From Xylanimonas cellulosilytica (lineage in GTDB: Bacteria; Actinomycetota; Actinomycetes; Actinomycetales; Actinomycetaceae), in assembly GCA_001072465.1 (NCBI GenBank), contig JVKM01000059.1, positions 1 to 64,000 of the forward strand: a DNA stretch of 64,000 bases. Direction: 5' to 3'. The position numbers were made by a program, and so were the translations under genes. The notes below the pieces were generated by a model. That model was not told the DNA's origin. It searched no databases and worked only from the letters and a program-made list of their open reading frames with translations. Positions 19,760-28,364 of this stretch are shown here, piece by piece; within the stretch, counting starts at the first letter, position 1; the number at the start of each line of letters is the position of its first letter.

Positions 19760-19788
19760 TTGATCGGTTTGCTCAGCTGCTCTATTGT
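19760..19788 (+). promoter_or_regulatory. Promoter of the tRNA gene (TTGATC - 17 bp - TATTGT)
   Basis: The -35 TTGATC and -10 TATTGT are separated by exactly 17 bp, the best sigma-A promoter in the window. The -10 ends 18 bp before the tRNA. Because pdtaR starts at 19743 on the other strand, this promoter lies within the pdtaR upstream region. Confidence 0.7.
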
Positions 19789-19806
19789 GGGACACGCACA
19801 CGCGAA

Positions 19807-19880
19807 GCCCCGATAGCCCAACTGGCAGAGGCGGTCGGCTCAAACCCGGCTTGTTGTGGGTTCGAATCCCACTCGGGGTA
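19807..19880 (+). tRNA. tRNA with anticodon CAA (nominally Leu), class I shape
   Basis: The acceptor stem is GCCCCGA/TCGGGGT (G1-T72 wobble) with A73. The D-arm is GCC/GGC with GG at the 18-19 position. The anticodon stem GTCGG/CCGGC encloses the loop CTCAAAC, so the anticodon is CAA, reading UUG Leu. The T-arm is GTGGG-TTCGAAT-CCCAC. CCA is not encoded (CCG follows). The variable region is only five bases (TTGTT), whereas bacterial tRNA-Leu normally has a long variable arm. Total length is 74 nt. The fold is convincing; the amino-acid identity is uncertain. Confidence 0.85.
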
Positions 19881-19974
19881 CCGCCAGTGGAGTACGTGCT
19901 CCTAATGGTACCGGCAATTCAGCACGTGTGCGACGTGCGTAGCACAAATTGATATAGCAAAATCGCAGACGAAC

Positions 19975-20007
19975 AAGGGGCCGACAAGCAATGCTTGTCG
20001 GCCCCTT
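19975..20007. terminator. Hairpin after the tRNA, shared with the 71-aa gene
   Basis: A perfect inverted repeat (AAGGGGCCGACAAGCA and TGCTTGTCGGCCCCTT, one base between) lies between the convergent tRNA and small gene, 94 bp past the tRNA and 9 bp past the stop of the small gene. T-rich sequence after it is short on both sides. Confidence 0.65.
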
Positions 20008-20016
20008 TGTCACGGC

Positions 20017-20232
20017 TCAGGCCACGACGCTCAGTTCGAGACCGAGGTACTCGGCAGCCGCGCCCCGGCGGGCCGGCTCGTCAAGGTCGGCGATTGCCTG
20101 CTTGACCCTCGAGTCATGGAAGTCAGCGAACCACGGCTCAACGGCGCGTGACAGCTGGCCGACCTCCAGGTTGTTGGCCACACGGCCAAACAGAGTGTCG
20201 TGGACCGACACGGTCCGGATCTTCGTATTCAT
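20017..20232 (-). CDS. Orphan small protein, 71 aa
   Basis: I do not recognise this protein. It is soluble and mixed in charge, with a hydrophobic C-terminus (GLELSVVA), probably alpha-helical over residues 16-62. The motif-like stretch is VEPWFADFHDSRVKQAIADL. It has no cysteines, no signal peptide and no membrane helix. That it is expressed is well supported: AGAGGAG stands 9 nt before the ATG, a TGGACA-17-TAAAGT promoter lies upstream, and a hairpin follows the stop. It sits alone between the tRNA and pyk with an unusually long leader of about 135 nt. Confidence 0.7.
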   Translation of the reverse strand: MNTKIRTVSVHDTLFGRVANNLEVGQLSRAVEPWFADFHDSRVKQAIADLDEPARRGAAAEYLGLELSVVA

Positions 20233-20374
20233 TTCTCTTTCTCCTCTTCAATTCGGGCGCGCCAGAAAACGTGCTTTGTTCGCACAGGCATTCCTGATCA
20301 CGCCGGGCAGCGATCTGCTGCACTGCCGCGCCGTCGTTGGTGCGGCGTCCACGTGTCTCAACGTGTATCCGAGT

Positions 20375-20403
20375 ACTTTATTCCACGGATTTAATTTTGT
20401 CCA
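20375..20403 (-). promoter_or_regulatory. Promoter of the 71-aa gene (TGGACA - 17 bp - TAAAGT)
   Basis: The -35 is at 20398-20403 and the -10 at 20375-20380, with an ideal 17-bp AT-rich spacer, just after the pyk terminator. Transcription would start near 20368, giving a leader of about 135 nt. Confidence 0.6.
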
Positions 20404-20416
20404 CGTGAACAAACAC

Positions 20417-20457
20417 AAAAAGAGCGGGGGCGCCGGCTCACCGCCGGCACCCCCGCT
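20417..20457 (-). terminator. Intrinsic terminator of pyk
   Basis: On the minus strand AGCGGGGGTGCCGGC pairs with GCCGGCGCCCCCGCT around a GGTGA loop and is followed by CTTTTTG. It begins 11 bp past the pyk stop. Confidence 0.85.
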
Positions 20458-20468
20458 ACTCACGCATC

Positions 20469-21914
20469 TCACGCGTGGCGGGTTCCGCCAATCGCGTAGT
20501 CGGCCTCATCTCCGACCTCATGGATACGCAGCATGTTCGAGGAACCGGCGATGCCCGGGGGCATACCAGCAACGATGACCAGCTGATCACCGATGTCCGC
20601 CAGGTGCGCAGACTGGACCACCTGATCGAGCTGCCACACCATGTCGTCCGTGTGCTGCACTTCGGGCACGCGGTAGGCCTGGATGCCCCACGACAAGGCA
20701 AGGCGGCGACGTGTGGACTCGAGCGGCGTAAAGGCAAGCATCGGGATCGGGCGGCGCATGCGCGACAGCAGACGCGCGGAGGTGCCGGACTGGCTGAAGG
20801 TCACCAGGTAGCGAGCATCCATGTGCTCGGCGATACGCGCCGCGGCCTCGCAGATAACGCCCGCGCGGTCGGCGTACAAGCCGGGGATCGAGGCGATACG
20901 CTCGCCGCCGTTCTCTTCCGTCGACTCGATGATCGCGGCCATCGTTCGCACCGTCTCAATGGGGAACGCGCCGACCGAAGTCTCGCCGGAGAGCATGACC
21001 GCATCGGCGCCGTCGAGGATCGCGTTGGCGCAGTCCGAAGCCTCGGCGCGCGTCGGGCGCGGGTTCTTGATCATGGAATCCATGACCTGCGTCGCGACGA
21101 TGACGGGCTTGGCGGCAATACGAGCGAGTTCGATCGCGCGCTTCTGCACCAGCGGGACCGCCTCGAGGGGCATCTCGACACCGAGGTCACCGCGGGCGAC
21201 CATGATGCCGTCGAAGGCCTCGATGATGTCTTCCAGCGCCTCAACAGCCTGCGGCTTCTCGATCTTGGCGATGACCGGGATACGCTTGCCCATCTCGTCC
21301 ATGATCTCGTGGACGTCCTTGATGTCCTCGGCAGAGCGCACGAAGGACAGCGCGATGAAGTCGGCATCCTGCTCGATACCCCAGCGCAGATCCTCCTTGT
21401 CCTTCTCGGACAGGGCGGGGACGGAGACGGCGACACCAGGCAGGTTAAGGCCCTTGTGGTCCGACACCATGCCGGGAACCTCGACGCGGGTAACGACGTC
21501 GGTATCGGTGACCTCGACGACGCGGACCGCGACGTTACCGTCGTCGATCAGCAGGCGGTCGCCGGGAGCGCAGTCACCGGGTAGGCCCTTGAAGGTCGTA
21601 CCGACGAGTTCCTTGGTGCCGGGAACGTCGCGGGTCGTGATGGTGAAGGTATCACCGATCTTCAGCTCCTGGGGACCGTCCTGGAACGTCTCCAGGCGGA
21701 TCTTGGGGCCCTGGAGGTCGACGAGAACCGCGATCGCGCGGCCGGACGTCGCAGACGCCTTCCTCACGCGCGAAATGACGGCCTCGTGTTCCTCAGGCTT
21801 TCCATGCGACCGGTTGATACGCGCGACATCCATGCCGGCGTCCACCAGCGCCTGGAGCTGCTCAGGGGATTCAGTGGCAGGTCCAATAGTGCAGACAATC
21901 TTAGCTCGACGCAT
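20469..21914 (-). CDS. pyk: Pyruvate kinase
   Basis: It converts phosphoenolpyruvate and ADP to pyruvate and ATP at the end of glycolysis. Length is 481 aa. The family start RRAKIVCTIGPATES, AGMDVARINRSHG, catalytic-lysine region IAKIEKPQAVEAL, metal-site GIMVARGDLGVEMP and VMLSGETSVGAFP are all present. ATG 21914 was chosen: it opens at the conserved N-terminus and has TAAACT 7 nt upstream; a TTG 21 bases earlier is not needed. The usual Phe/Leu of R-x-N-F-S-H-G is Arg here (ARINRSHG), a variant I believe occurs in related actinobacteria. It is transcribed separately from lgt. Confidence 0.96.
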   Translation of the reverse strand: MRRAKIVCTIGPATESPEQLQALVDAGMDVARINRSHGKPEEHEAVISRVRKASATSGRAIAVLVDLQGPKIRLETFQDGPQELKIGDTFTITTRDVPGTKELVGTTFKGLPGDCAPGDRLLIDDGNVAVRVVEVTDTDVVTRVEVPGMVSDHKGLNLPGVAVSVPALSEKDKEDLRWGIEQDADFIALSFVRSAEDIKDVHEIMDEMGKRIPVIAKIEKPQAVEALEDIIEAFDGIMVARGDLGVEMPLEAVPLVQKRAIELARIAAKPVIVATQVMDSMIKNPRPTRAEASDCANAILDGADAVMLSGETSVGAFPIETVRTMAAIIESTEENGGERIASIPGLYADRAGVICEAAARIAEHMDARYLVTFSQSGTSARLLSRMRRPIPMLAFTPLESTRRRLALSWGIQAYRVPEVQHTDDMVWQLDQVVQSAHLADIGDQLVIVAGMPPGIAGSSNMLRIHEVGDEADYAIGGTRHA

Positions 21915-21921
21915 AAGTAAA

Positions 21922-21927
21922 AGTTTA
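21922..21927 (-). promoter_or_regulatory. Putative -10 (TAAACT), leaderless start of pyk
   Basis: TAAACT-TTTACTT-ATG leaves 7 nt to the start codon. A GGAAGG further upstream (13 nt from ATG) is too far to be a good SD. Confidence 0.45.
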
Positions 21928-22039
21928 CCTTCCAACCCCTGTTCTGACGAGGAAGATCAGCAGCGGGGCGACGTGATCATTCCCATGAATCCACCTGTGG
22001 TTGGACCTCTGGCACACGGATTGCGCGCACGGGGCGAGT

Positions 22040-22999
22040 CTAAAACTGCTCGAGAGTGCTCTCTTCAGCAGTTTCATCCTCACTCACGCTGGTCCCCACA
22101 ACATCGTCAGCATCGGATTCACTGGCGCAAGTGTGCAGGTCTTGGCCTTGTCCGTCCGCGTTATCCGCAGTTGTCTCAGCGACCACGCGCGTCGGGCGCC
22201 CAAGCCGGCCGGCAACGACGAACACCAGCACTCCGAGTGCGAACACGAGGAGGGACGTCCATACATTGAGGCGCAGACCCAACACTCTGTGCGCATCGTC
22301 GATGCGCAGCATCTCAATCCAGCACCGGCCGGCGGTGTAGGCCATCAGGTACAGACCGAACACCTGTCCCCCGGCGAAGCGGTGACGCCGGTCGAGCCAC
22401 ACGATGAGCGCGGCAGCGGCAAGGTTCCACAGGCACTCGTAGAGGAATGTCGGATGGAACAGCGTCCCCGCGGGGTATCCGGCGGGCATGTGCGCAGCAT
22501 CGATCTGGAGACCCCACGGCATTGTCGTAGGCGCGCCAAAGAGCTCCTGGTTAAACCAGTTTCCCCAACGGCCGATCGCTTGGGCGATCAGCAGAGCCGG
22601 AGCCAGGGAGTCGGCGATTGGGCCGAGGCGGACACCCGCACGTTTGACCGCGATATACACGCCGAGCGCGCCGAAGGCGACGCCGCCCCAAATGCCCAGG
22701 CCTCCACGCCAAATCTGGAAAGCGAGCATCGGGTCACCGCCCGGACCGAAGTAAGCGTCCGGGGACGTGATGACATGGTAGATGCGCGCGCCCACGACGC
22801 CAAGCGGGATCGCCCAGAGCGCGGCGTCGTACAGCGTGTCCGGGTTTCCACCGCGGTCGCGGTAACGGCGCGCCGTCCACCAGACGCCGATGATCATGCC
22901 TGCGGCGATGATGATGCCGTAGGCCCGCAGCGGAATCGGCCCGAGGTACCAGACGCCCTGCGAGGGCGACGGGATACCGGCCGCGATGAGGGCGCTCAC
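22040..22999 (-). CDS. lgt: Prolipoprotein diacylglyceryl transferase
   Basis: Lgt moves diacylglycerol from phosphatidylglycerol onto the lipobox cysteine of prolipoproteins in the cytoplasmic membrane. The 319-aa protein has about seven helices; the signature GRWGNWFNQELFGAP, IWRGGLGIWGG and LFHPTFLYECLWNL are clear. The acidic C-terminal tail (~50 residues, ending EESTLEQF) is an actinobacterial extension. GTG 22999 overlaps the trpA stop (GTGA), so translation is probably coupled and lgt belongs to the trp transcript. At least one substrate, the siderophore-binding lipoprotein at 41.9 kb, is in this window. Confidence 0.95.
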   Translation of the reverse strand: MSALIAAGIPSPSQGVWYLGPIPLRAYGIIIAAGMIIGVWWTARRYRDRGGNPDTLYDAALWAIPLGVVGARIYHVITSPDAYFGPGGDPMLAFQIWRGGLGIWGGVAFGALGVYIAVKRAGVRLGPIADSLAPALLIAQAIGRWGNWFNQELFGAPTTMPWGLQIDAAHMPAGYPAGTLFHPTFLYECLWNLAAAALIVWLDRRHRFAGGQVFGLYLMAYTAGRCWIEMLRIDDAHRVLGLRLNVWTSLLVFALGVLVFVVAGRLGRPTRVVAETTADNADGQGQDLHTCASESDADDVVGTSVSEDETAEESTLEQF

Positions 23000-23805
23000 G
23001 CGCGCGCCCCGGTCACGCCGGACTTCAGCTCGGTGGCGAGCTCGCCCAGGGCCTTCAAGCCACGGTCGATGTTCTCGTCGAACAGAGTCTTCACGAGTGC
23101 GGATCCGACGATGACGCCGTCCGCGTAGGCGCCGATCTCGCGGGCCTGAGCGCCGTTGGAAACGCCGAGGCCCACGCACACGCGCTGGGCACCGGCGGCT
23201 CGGGTACGCTCCACGACGTCAGCAACGTGAGCGCCGACCGCTGCGCGCGCACCCGTCACACCCATCGACGAGGCCGCGTAGACCCAGCCGCGCGAATGCT
23301 CGGCGATGAGCTTGAGGCGATGCTCGGGGGATGAAGGAGCGCTCAGATAAATTCGTTCGAGGTCGTACTTGTCCGACGCCGCCTCCCACTGCGCGCCCTC
23401 TTCAGGCGGCAGGTCCGGCGTGATGAGGCCAGAGCCGCCAACGGCGGCGAAGTCCTTGGCGAAGCGCTCGACGCCCCACCACTCGACCGGGTTCCAGTAG
23501 GTCATCGAGCAGGTCGAAATACCGTACGAGGTCAGCTCATCCACCGCGTGAAAGAGATCCTCAAGGTGGGTGCCGCGCTCGAGGGCGGCAACGGTCGCGC
23601 GCTGGATGGTCGGGCCGTCCATACCCGGATCCGAGTACGGGAAGCCGAGCTCGATGACGTCGACGCCGCAGTCCGCCAGGACCTTACCCGCGCGGATCGA
23701 ATCCTCGACCGACGGGAATCCCACGGGCAGGTATGCGATGAGCGCAGCGTCGCCGCGCTGGAGGGCGGCGTCAATCGCGACAGCTGAATGGGGTGCACGC
23801 GTCAT
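22996..23805 (-). CDS. trpA: Tryptophan synthase alpha subunit
   Basis: It cleaves indole-3-glycerol phosphate to indole and glyceraldehyde-3-phosphate. The 269-aa TIM barrel has LIAYLPVGFPS, IELGFPYSDPGMDGPTIQRA (signature with catalytic Asp; catalytic Glu is in VIELG) and GVTGARAAVG near the phosphate site. ATG 23805 is preceded by GAGGAG and lies 1 nt after trpB. It overlaps lgt by 4 bp. Confidence 0.96.
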   Translation of the reverse strand: MTRAPHSAVAIDAALQRGDAALIAYLPVGFPSVEDSIRAGKVLADCGVDVIELGFPYSDPGMDGPTIQRATVAALERGTHLEDLFHAVDELTSYGISTCSMTYWNPVEWWGVERFAKDFAAVGGSGLITPDLPPEEGAQWEAASDKYDLERIYLSAPSSPEHRLKLIAEHSRGWVYAASSMGVTGARAAVGAHVADVVERTRAAGAQRVCVGLGVSNGAQAREIGAYADGVIVGSALVKTLFDENIDRGLKALGELATELKSGVTGARA

Positions 23806-23806
23806 A

Positions 23807-25102
23807 TCACTTCTCCTCGTTCTCGTCCAGGACGGCAACGCCCGACGGGCCGGCGCTGGGGTCGATGACCTGCAGCTTCGCGTGTCCGTAGCCAAACCAC
23901 CGCGACGCCGTGTCCACGTCCTTGTCACCGCGACCCGACACGGTCACGATCACGATGGGCTCCTCACCCGGCGCGAACGGGCCCTCGGCCTCGGACTTCG
24001 CGCGGGCCCAGGCGCGCACGCCGGCGAGGGCGTGCGAGGACTCAATCGCGGGAATGATGCCCTCCGTGCGCGACAGGTGCAGGAAAGCATCCATGGCCTC
24101 GGCGTCGGAAACGGGCATGTACGAAGCACGGCCGGAGCGCGCTAACCACGCGTGCTGCGGGCCGACACCCGGGTAATCGAGGCCGGCGGAAATCGAGTGG
24201 GAGGCCTTCGTCTGGCCGTCGCGTTCCTGCAGCACAAACGTGCGGGCACCGTGCAGCACGCCCACCTCGTCAGCAGTGATCGACGCGGCGTGTCGCCCGG
24301 TGTCGAAGCCATCGCCGGCTGCCTCGCAACCGAGCAACTCAACGCTGGGATCATCGATGAAAGCGGTGAACGAGCCAATGGCGTTGGAGCCGCCGCCGAC
24401 GCAGGCCACGACGACGTCAGGCAGACGTCCCTCGGCAGCGAGAAGCTGTGCGCGCGCCTCATCGCCGATGACACGCTGAAGGTCACGCACCAGCTCCGGG
24501 AACGGGTGCGGGCCCGCGGCCGTACCGAAGATGTAGTTGGTGGTCTCAACGTTGGTCACCCAGTCACGGAATGCCTCGTTGATCGCATCCTTGAGCGTCG
24601 CCGATCCAGCCGTCACAGCGATAACCTCGGCTCCGAGCATCTGCATGCGCGCGACGTTCAGCGCCTGGCGCTCGGTGTCCTCACGTCCCATGTAGATCGT
24701 GCAGTCAAGGCCAAGGAGAGCAGCGGCGGTCGCGGTGGCCACGCCGTGCTGGCCAGCGCCGGTCTCGGCGATGACACGCGTCTTGCCCAGCTCCTTGGTG
24801 AGCAAGGCCTGACCGAGCACGTTGTTGATCTTGTGCGAGCCCGTGTGGTTGAGGTCCTCGCGCTTGAGGAACACGCGCACACCGCCCAGGTCGGCTGCGA
24901 AACGCGGTGCCTCGGTCAGCAGCGAGGGACGTCCGGCGTAGTTCAGGAACAGGTCGCGCAGACGGCGCTGGAACGACTTGTCGCGCCACAGGCGCTTCCA
25001 CGCGGCCTCAACCTCTTCGAGGGGGCCCATGAGGGACTCGGCGACGAAACGTCCACCGAAATCACCGAAGTACGGTCCTTGCGCAAAGTTCTCGGCAACC
25101 AT
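23807..25102 (-). CDS. trpB: Tryptophan synthase beta subunit
   Basis: This PLP enzyme condenses indole and serine into tryptophan. The pyridoxal lysine is in [11 protein letters not shown] (about residue 90). Also visible are [12 protein letters not shown], the phosphate loop [11 protein letters not shown] and [14 protein letters not shown]. Length is 431 aa. ATG 25102 overlaps the trpC stop (ATGA). A polar C-terminal extension ([14 protein letters not shown]) is present. Confidence 0.97.
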   Translation of the reverse strand: MVAENFAQGPYFGDFGGRFVAESLMGPLEEVEAAWKRLWRDKSFQRRLRDLFLNYAGRPSLLTEAPRFAADLGGVRVFLKREDLNHTGSHKINNVLGQALLTKELGKTRVIAETGAGQHGVATATAAALLGLDCTIYMGREDTERQALNVARMQMLGAEVIAVTAGSATLKDAINEAFRDWVTNVETTNYIFGTAAGPHPFPELVRDLQRVIGDEARAQLLAAEGRLPDVVVACVGGGSNAIGSFTAFIDDPSVELLGCEAAGDGFDTGRHAASITADEVGVLHGARTFVLQERDGQTKASHSISAGLDYPGVGPQHAWLARSGRASYMPVSDAEAMDAFLHLSRTEGIIPAIESSHALAGVRAWARAKSEAEGPFAPGEEPIVIVTVSGRGDKDVDTASRWFGYGHAKLQVIDPSAGPSGVAVLDENEEK

Positions 25103-25950
25103 CACTGTCCTTCCTGACGCGCCGCGGCGACGCGAGCCTTACGATCCGTTCGCAGAGCAGGATGCTGCCCGGCACTCACCATGTCCTGGATGCTCGCGCG
25201 GGGATCACCCGAGGTCACGAGCGCTTCGCCGACGAGAACAGCATCCGCGCCCCACTTGGCGTATTCAAAAACATCATGAGCATTCGCGACGCCAGATTCG
25301 GCGACCGCAACAACGTCCTGAGGAATCACGTCGATAACCTGCTCGACGGTCGAGCGGTCCACTTCCAACGTCTTCAGATTGCGAGCGTTGACGCCAATGA
25401 TCGAGGCACCGGCCTCCATCGCGCGCAGAGCTTCGAGTCGCGAGTGCGTCTCCACCAGCGCCTCCATGCCGAGCGACCGGGTTCGTTCCAGCAGAGACAC
25501 GAGCACATTCTGCTCCAGCGCGGCAACGATCAGGAGCACGAGGTCAGCGCCGTGAGCACGCGCCTCGTGGATCTGATACGGAGTGACGATAAAGTCCTTG
25601 CGCAGAATCGGAATGTCGACGGCAGCACGCACAGCGTCAAGATCCGCGAGCGAACCGTTGAAGCGACGCTGCTCGGTGAGCACCGAGATGACCGACGCTC
25701 CCCCGGCCTCGTACGTCGACGCGAGAGCGGCCGGATCCGGGATCGCTGCGAGCGCACCCTTGGACGGCGAAGATCGCTTGACCTCGGAGATGATCTTGAC
25801 GGCACCATCACGGCCCCGCAGGGCGCCGAGCGCATCCTTCGCCTCCGGGACCTGGGTCTCCATCTCCTTGATCCGAGCCAGAGGGACGCGGTCTTCACGC
25901 TCTTTCAGGTCCTGACGGACCCCAGCGATAATGTCATCGAGAACGCTCAC
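25102..25950 (-). CDS. trpC: Indole-3-glycerol phosphate synthase
   Basis: It closes the indole ring from CdRP. The 282-aa TIM barrel shows [61 protein letters not shown] and VAVAESGVA, all family signatures. The GTG start follows GGGGAG. It overlaps trpB by 4 bp and lies 88 bp after trpE. No trpF or trpD is nearby; in many actinobacteria PriA supplies TrpF activity. Confidence 0.97.
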   Translation of the reverse strand: MSVLDDIIAGVRQDLKEREDRVPLARIKEMETQVPEAKDALGALRGRDGAVKIISEVKRSSPSKGALAAIPDPAALASTYEAGGASVISVLTEQRRFNGSLADLDAVRAAVDIPILRKDFIVTPYQIHEARAHGADLVLLIVAALEQNVLVSLLERTRSLGMEALVETHSRLEALRAMEAGASIIGVNARNLKTLEVDRSTVEQVIDVIPQDVVAVAESGVANAHDVFEYAKWGADAVLVGEALVTSGDPRASIQDMVSAGQHPALRTDRKARVAAARQEGQ

Positions 25951-26038
25951 GACGCTCCCCTTTCAGGCAGAAATGATCAATCCTCACCTAGGCTAGCGAA
26001 AAATGGCCGCCAACGAGTCAGCCATCCCGCACTACGGG

Positions 26039-27604
26039 TCAGGACAGAGGCACGAGAGTCGACGCCCGTACGACGGACTCAACCGCCGCGGCGGCCTTGT
26101 TACGCGACTCCTCGTACTCCAGGGCAGGAACCGAGTCCGCAACGAGACCCGCACCCGCCTGCACCGAGGCCACACCGTCCTTCAAGGAAGCGGTGCGAAT
26201 AGCGATCGCTAGATCCGCGTCCCCCGACAGGTCGAAGTACCCGACGACGCCGCCGTACACGCCGCGCGCCGCGGGCTCGAAATCATCGATCAGCTGGATG
26301 GCACGAGGCTTGGGCGCACCCGACAGGGTTCCTGCGGGGAACGTCGCAACCAGGGCATCGAGTGCGTCAGCGTCCTCGCGCAGCACACCCGTCACCGTGG
26401 AGGAAATGTGCTGAATGTGAGAGAAACGCTTGAGCTCCATGAGCGTGGAGACCTCGACCGACGCAGGATCGCAGACCTTCGACAGGTCGTTACGAGCCAG
26501 GTCCACGAGCATCACGTGCTCCGACAGCTCCTTCGGGTCCTCGAGAAGCTCGGCCGCCAGGCGATGGTCCTCGGCCGAATCCGCTCCGCGCGGGCGCGAG
26601 CCGGCGATCGGGTACGTCCAGACGCGCCGCCGCTCGGTCTTCACAAGGGTCTCGGGAGACGAGCCGACGACCTCGAAGTGACCGCCCCGCTCATCGGGCA
26701 GATCCAGGAAGTACATGTAGGGCGAGGGGTTGACCGTGCGCAGCACCCGGTAGACGTCGATGCCGCTGGCCGACGTCGACACGTCGAGGCGCTGGGAAAC
26801 GACGATCTGGAAGGCGTCGCCGTCTTCAATCGCCCGTTTGGCCGCGTTGACGGAAGACTCGAAATCTGCGCGCGCCGTGCGCGCGCGCACCTCGGGCGGC
26901 GTGGCGCCGCTGGCGCCCAGAACCGCGGGGGCGATCGGGGTCGCAAGCTGCGCGGTCATCGCATCGAGGCGCTCAATCGCACGGTCGTACGCCCCGTCCA
27001 CACCGTCAGCCGAGCCGTTCAGGTTCCAGGCGATCGCCATGAGATACACCGAACCAGTCGCATGGTCGAGCGCAGCGACCTCGGTGGCCAGCACGAGCGT
27101 CGCATCCGGGATGTCTGATTCCTTCGGCGCGGTCGCTGCGAGCGTCGGCTCCCACTCGGGGATGATGCCCCAACCAAGAGAACCGACGAGCGCGCCCGTC
27201 AGTGGGGGCATTCCTTCAATCGCAGGTGCGGCGAGCTCCTCAAGGGCAGAGTGCACGACCTCGAGGAAAGTTCCCTCCTCCAGGGCGCCCTCAGGATGTG
27301 AACCGATCCACTGCGCGTGTCCATCGCGCGCGACGATCGCACCGGCGCTCGATGCTCCAACGAACGACCAGCGTCCCCACGAACCACCGTGCTCAGCGGA
27401 TTCCAGGATGAAGCTGCCATAGTTGCCGTGCGCAAGCTGTCGGTAGACGCCCACCGCGCTCAGCTCGTCGGCGAGCACGCGGCGCACCACGGGGATCACG
27501 CGGCGCTTCGCAGCGAGATCAACAAAGACGTCACGCGGGGGCCACGTCTGGCCCCACTCGAGGCTCACGGGCTCAAACTGATACGAAGGCGTCGAAATAC
27601 TCAC
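26039..27604 (-). CDS. trpE: Anthranilate synthase component I
   Basis: It converts chorismate to anthranilate with ammonia from TrpG, which is not encoded here. Length is 521 aa. The chorismate-binding domain shows NPSPYMYFLDLP, FEVVGSSPETLVK, PIAGSRPRG, GTLSGAPKPRAIQLIDDFEP and GVYGGVVGYFDLSG. The N-terminal feedback region is present. GTG 27604 has no SD but GACAAT sits 6 nt upstream, so a leaderless start is possible. No leader peptide rich in Trp codons was found in the 67-bp upstream gap. Confidence 0.95.
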   Translation of the reverse strand: MSISTPSYQFEPVSLEWGQTWPPRDVFVDLAAKRRVIPVVRRVLADELSAVGVYRQLAHGNYGSFILESAEHGGSWGRWSFVGASSAGAIVARDGHAQWIGSHPEGALEEGTFLEVVHSALEELAAPAIEGMPPLTGALVGSLGWGIIPEWEPTLAATAPKESDIPDATLVLATEVAALDHATGSVYLMAIAWNLNGSADGVDGAYDRAIERLDAMTAQLATPIAPAVLGASGATPPEVRARTARADFESSVNAAKRAIEDGDAFQIVVSQRLDVSTSASGIDVYRVLRTVNPSPYMYFLDLPDERGGHFEVVGSSPETLVKTERRRVWTYPIAGSRPRGADSAEDHRLAAELLEDPKELSEHVMLVDLARNDLSKVCDPASVEVSTLMELKRFSHIQHISSTVTGVLREDADALDALVATFPAGTLSGAPKPRAIQLIDDFEPAARGVYGGVVGYFDLSGDADLAIAIRTASLKDGVASVQAGAGLVADSVPALEYEESRNKAAAAVESVVRASTLVPLS

Positions 27605-27671
27605 CGCACTATTGTCCCATCCGGACGCACACTCGTCCCGGCGTGGTCCACGATAAGACCTGCGCTTATCC

Positions 27672-28364
27672 CTACAGCCAGTCGGGGACAACGCCCCATG
27701 CGATGGTGCCGACGAGCGCTGATCCGATCATCCAGGGGCCCATCGGCACGCGGGTCTTCGTTCCCGCGGACCCGACGACGATCTTCCACAGTGCCGCGAC
27801 GCCGGCGGACACGAAGGAGAGCGCGAGGGCAAAAATCGCGGCATTCAGTCCCACGGAACCGACCAATGCTCCCAAAACTGGAGCCAGCTTGACGTCACCG
27901 CCGCCCATGCCGCCGGGCAAGCGATTCAACAAAGCGATCGGCACGAACCAAATGAGCGCACCAATGAGCGCACCCATGAGCCGCTCCTGCCAGAGCGGCG
28001 AAATCACACCACCGATGACCAGACCGAGGACAACACCGATGCCCATTGCGACCGTGTAGGCGTTCGGTAGGCGGTGGGTACGAGCGTCGACGTAAGCGCT
28101 CAGCGCACCGATCATCGCGACCGTCATGACGCCGGGCATGCCGGGACGCATCTGTGCCGCAACGAAGAAGATTGCTCCGACGATGCCCGCGCTCCACACG
28201 ATCGCATTGCGCGTGAGGGGCTTTTGCGTCGCTTCGATGAAGTAGCGGCGCTGAATCTTCCACCCGGAACGCCACAGCCAGGAAAGAACGACAATCCAGG
28301 TGAGAAAACCGGAGATTAACGACAGATCAGCGCTCAGCCACGGCGGCAGCCACGTCACGATCAC
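27672..28364 (-). CDS. Prepilin peptidase (A24 family), short form
   Basis: This polytopic aspartyl protease removes the leader of type IV pilin-like proteins. Both catalytic aspartates are seen: DARTHRLPN and GMGGGDVKLAP. At 230 aa with about seven helices it lacks the N-terminal methyltransferase domain of PilD, like TadV/CpaA-type enzymes of tight-adherence (Flp) systems. The GTG start overlaps the aroE stop and follows GGAGG. No pilin or secretion ATPase gene lies in the window, so its substrates are encoded elsewhere. Confidence 0.9.
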   Translation of the reverse strand: MIVTWLPPWLSADLSLISGFLTWIVVLSWLWRSGWKIQRRYFIEATQKPLTRNAIVWSAGIVGAIFFVAAQMRPGMPGVMTVAMIGALSAYVDARTHRLPNAYTVAMGIGVVLGLVIGGVISPLWQERLMGALIGALIWFVPIALLNRLPGGMGGGDVKLAPVLGALVGSVGLNAAIFALALSFVSAGVAALWKIVVGSAGTKTRVPMGPWMIGSALVGTIAWGVVPDWL

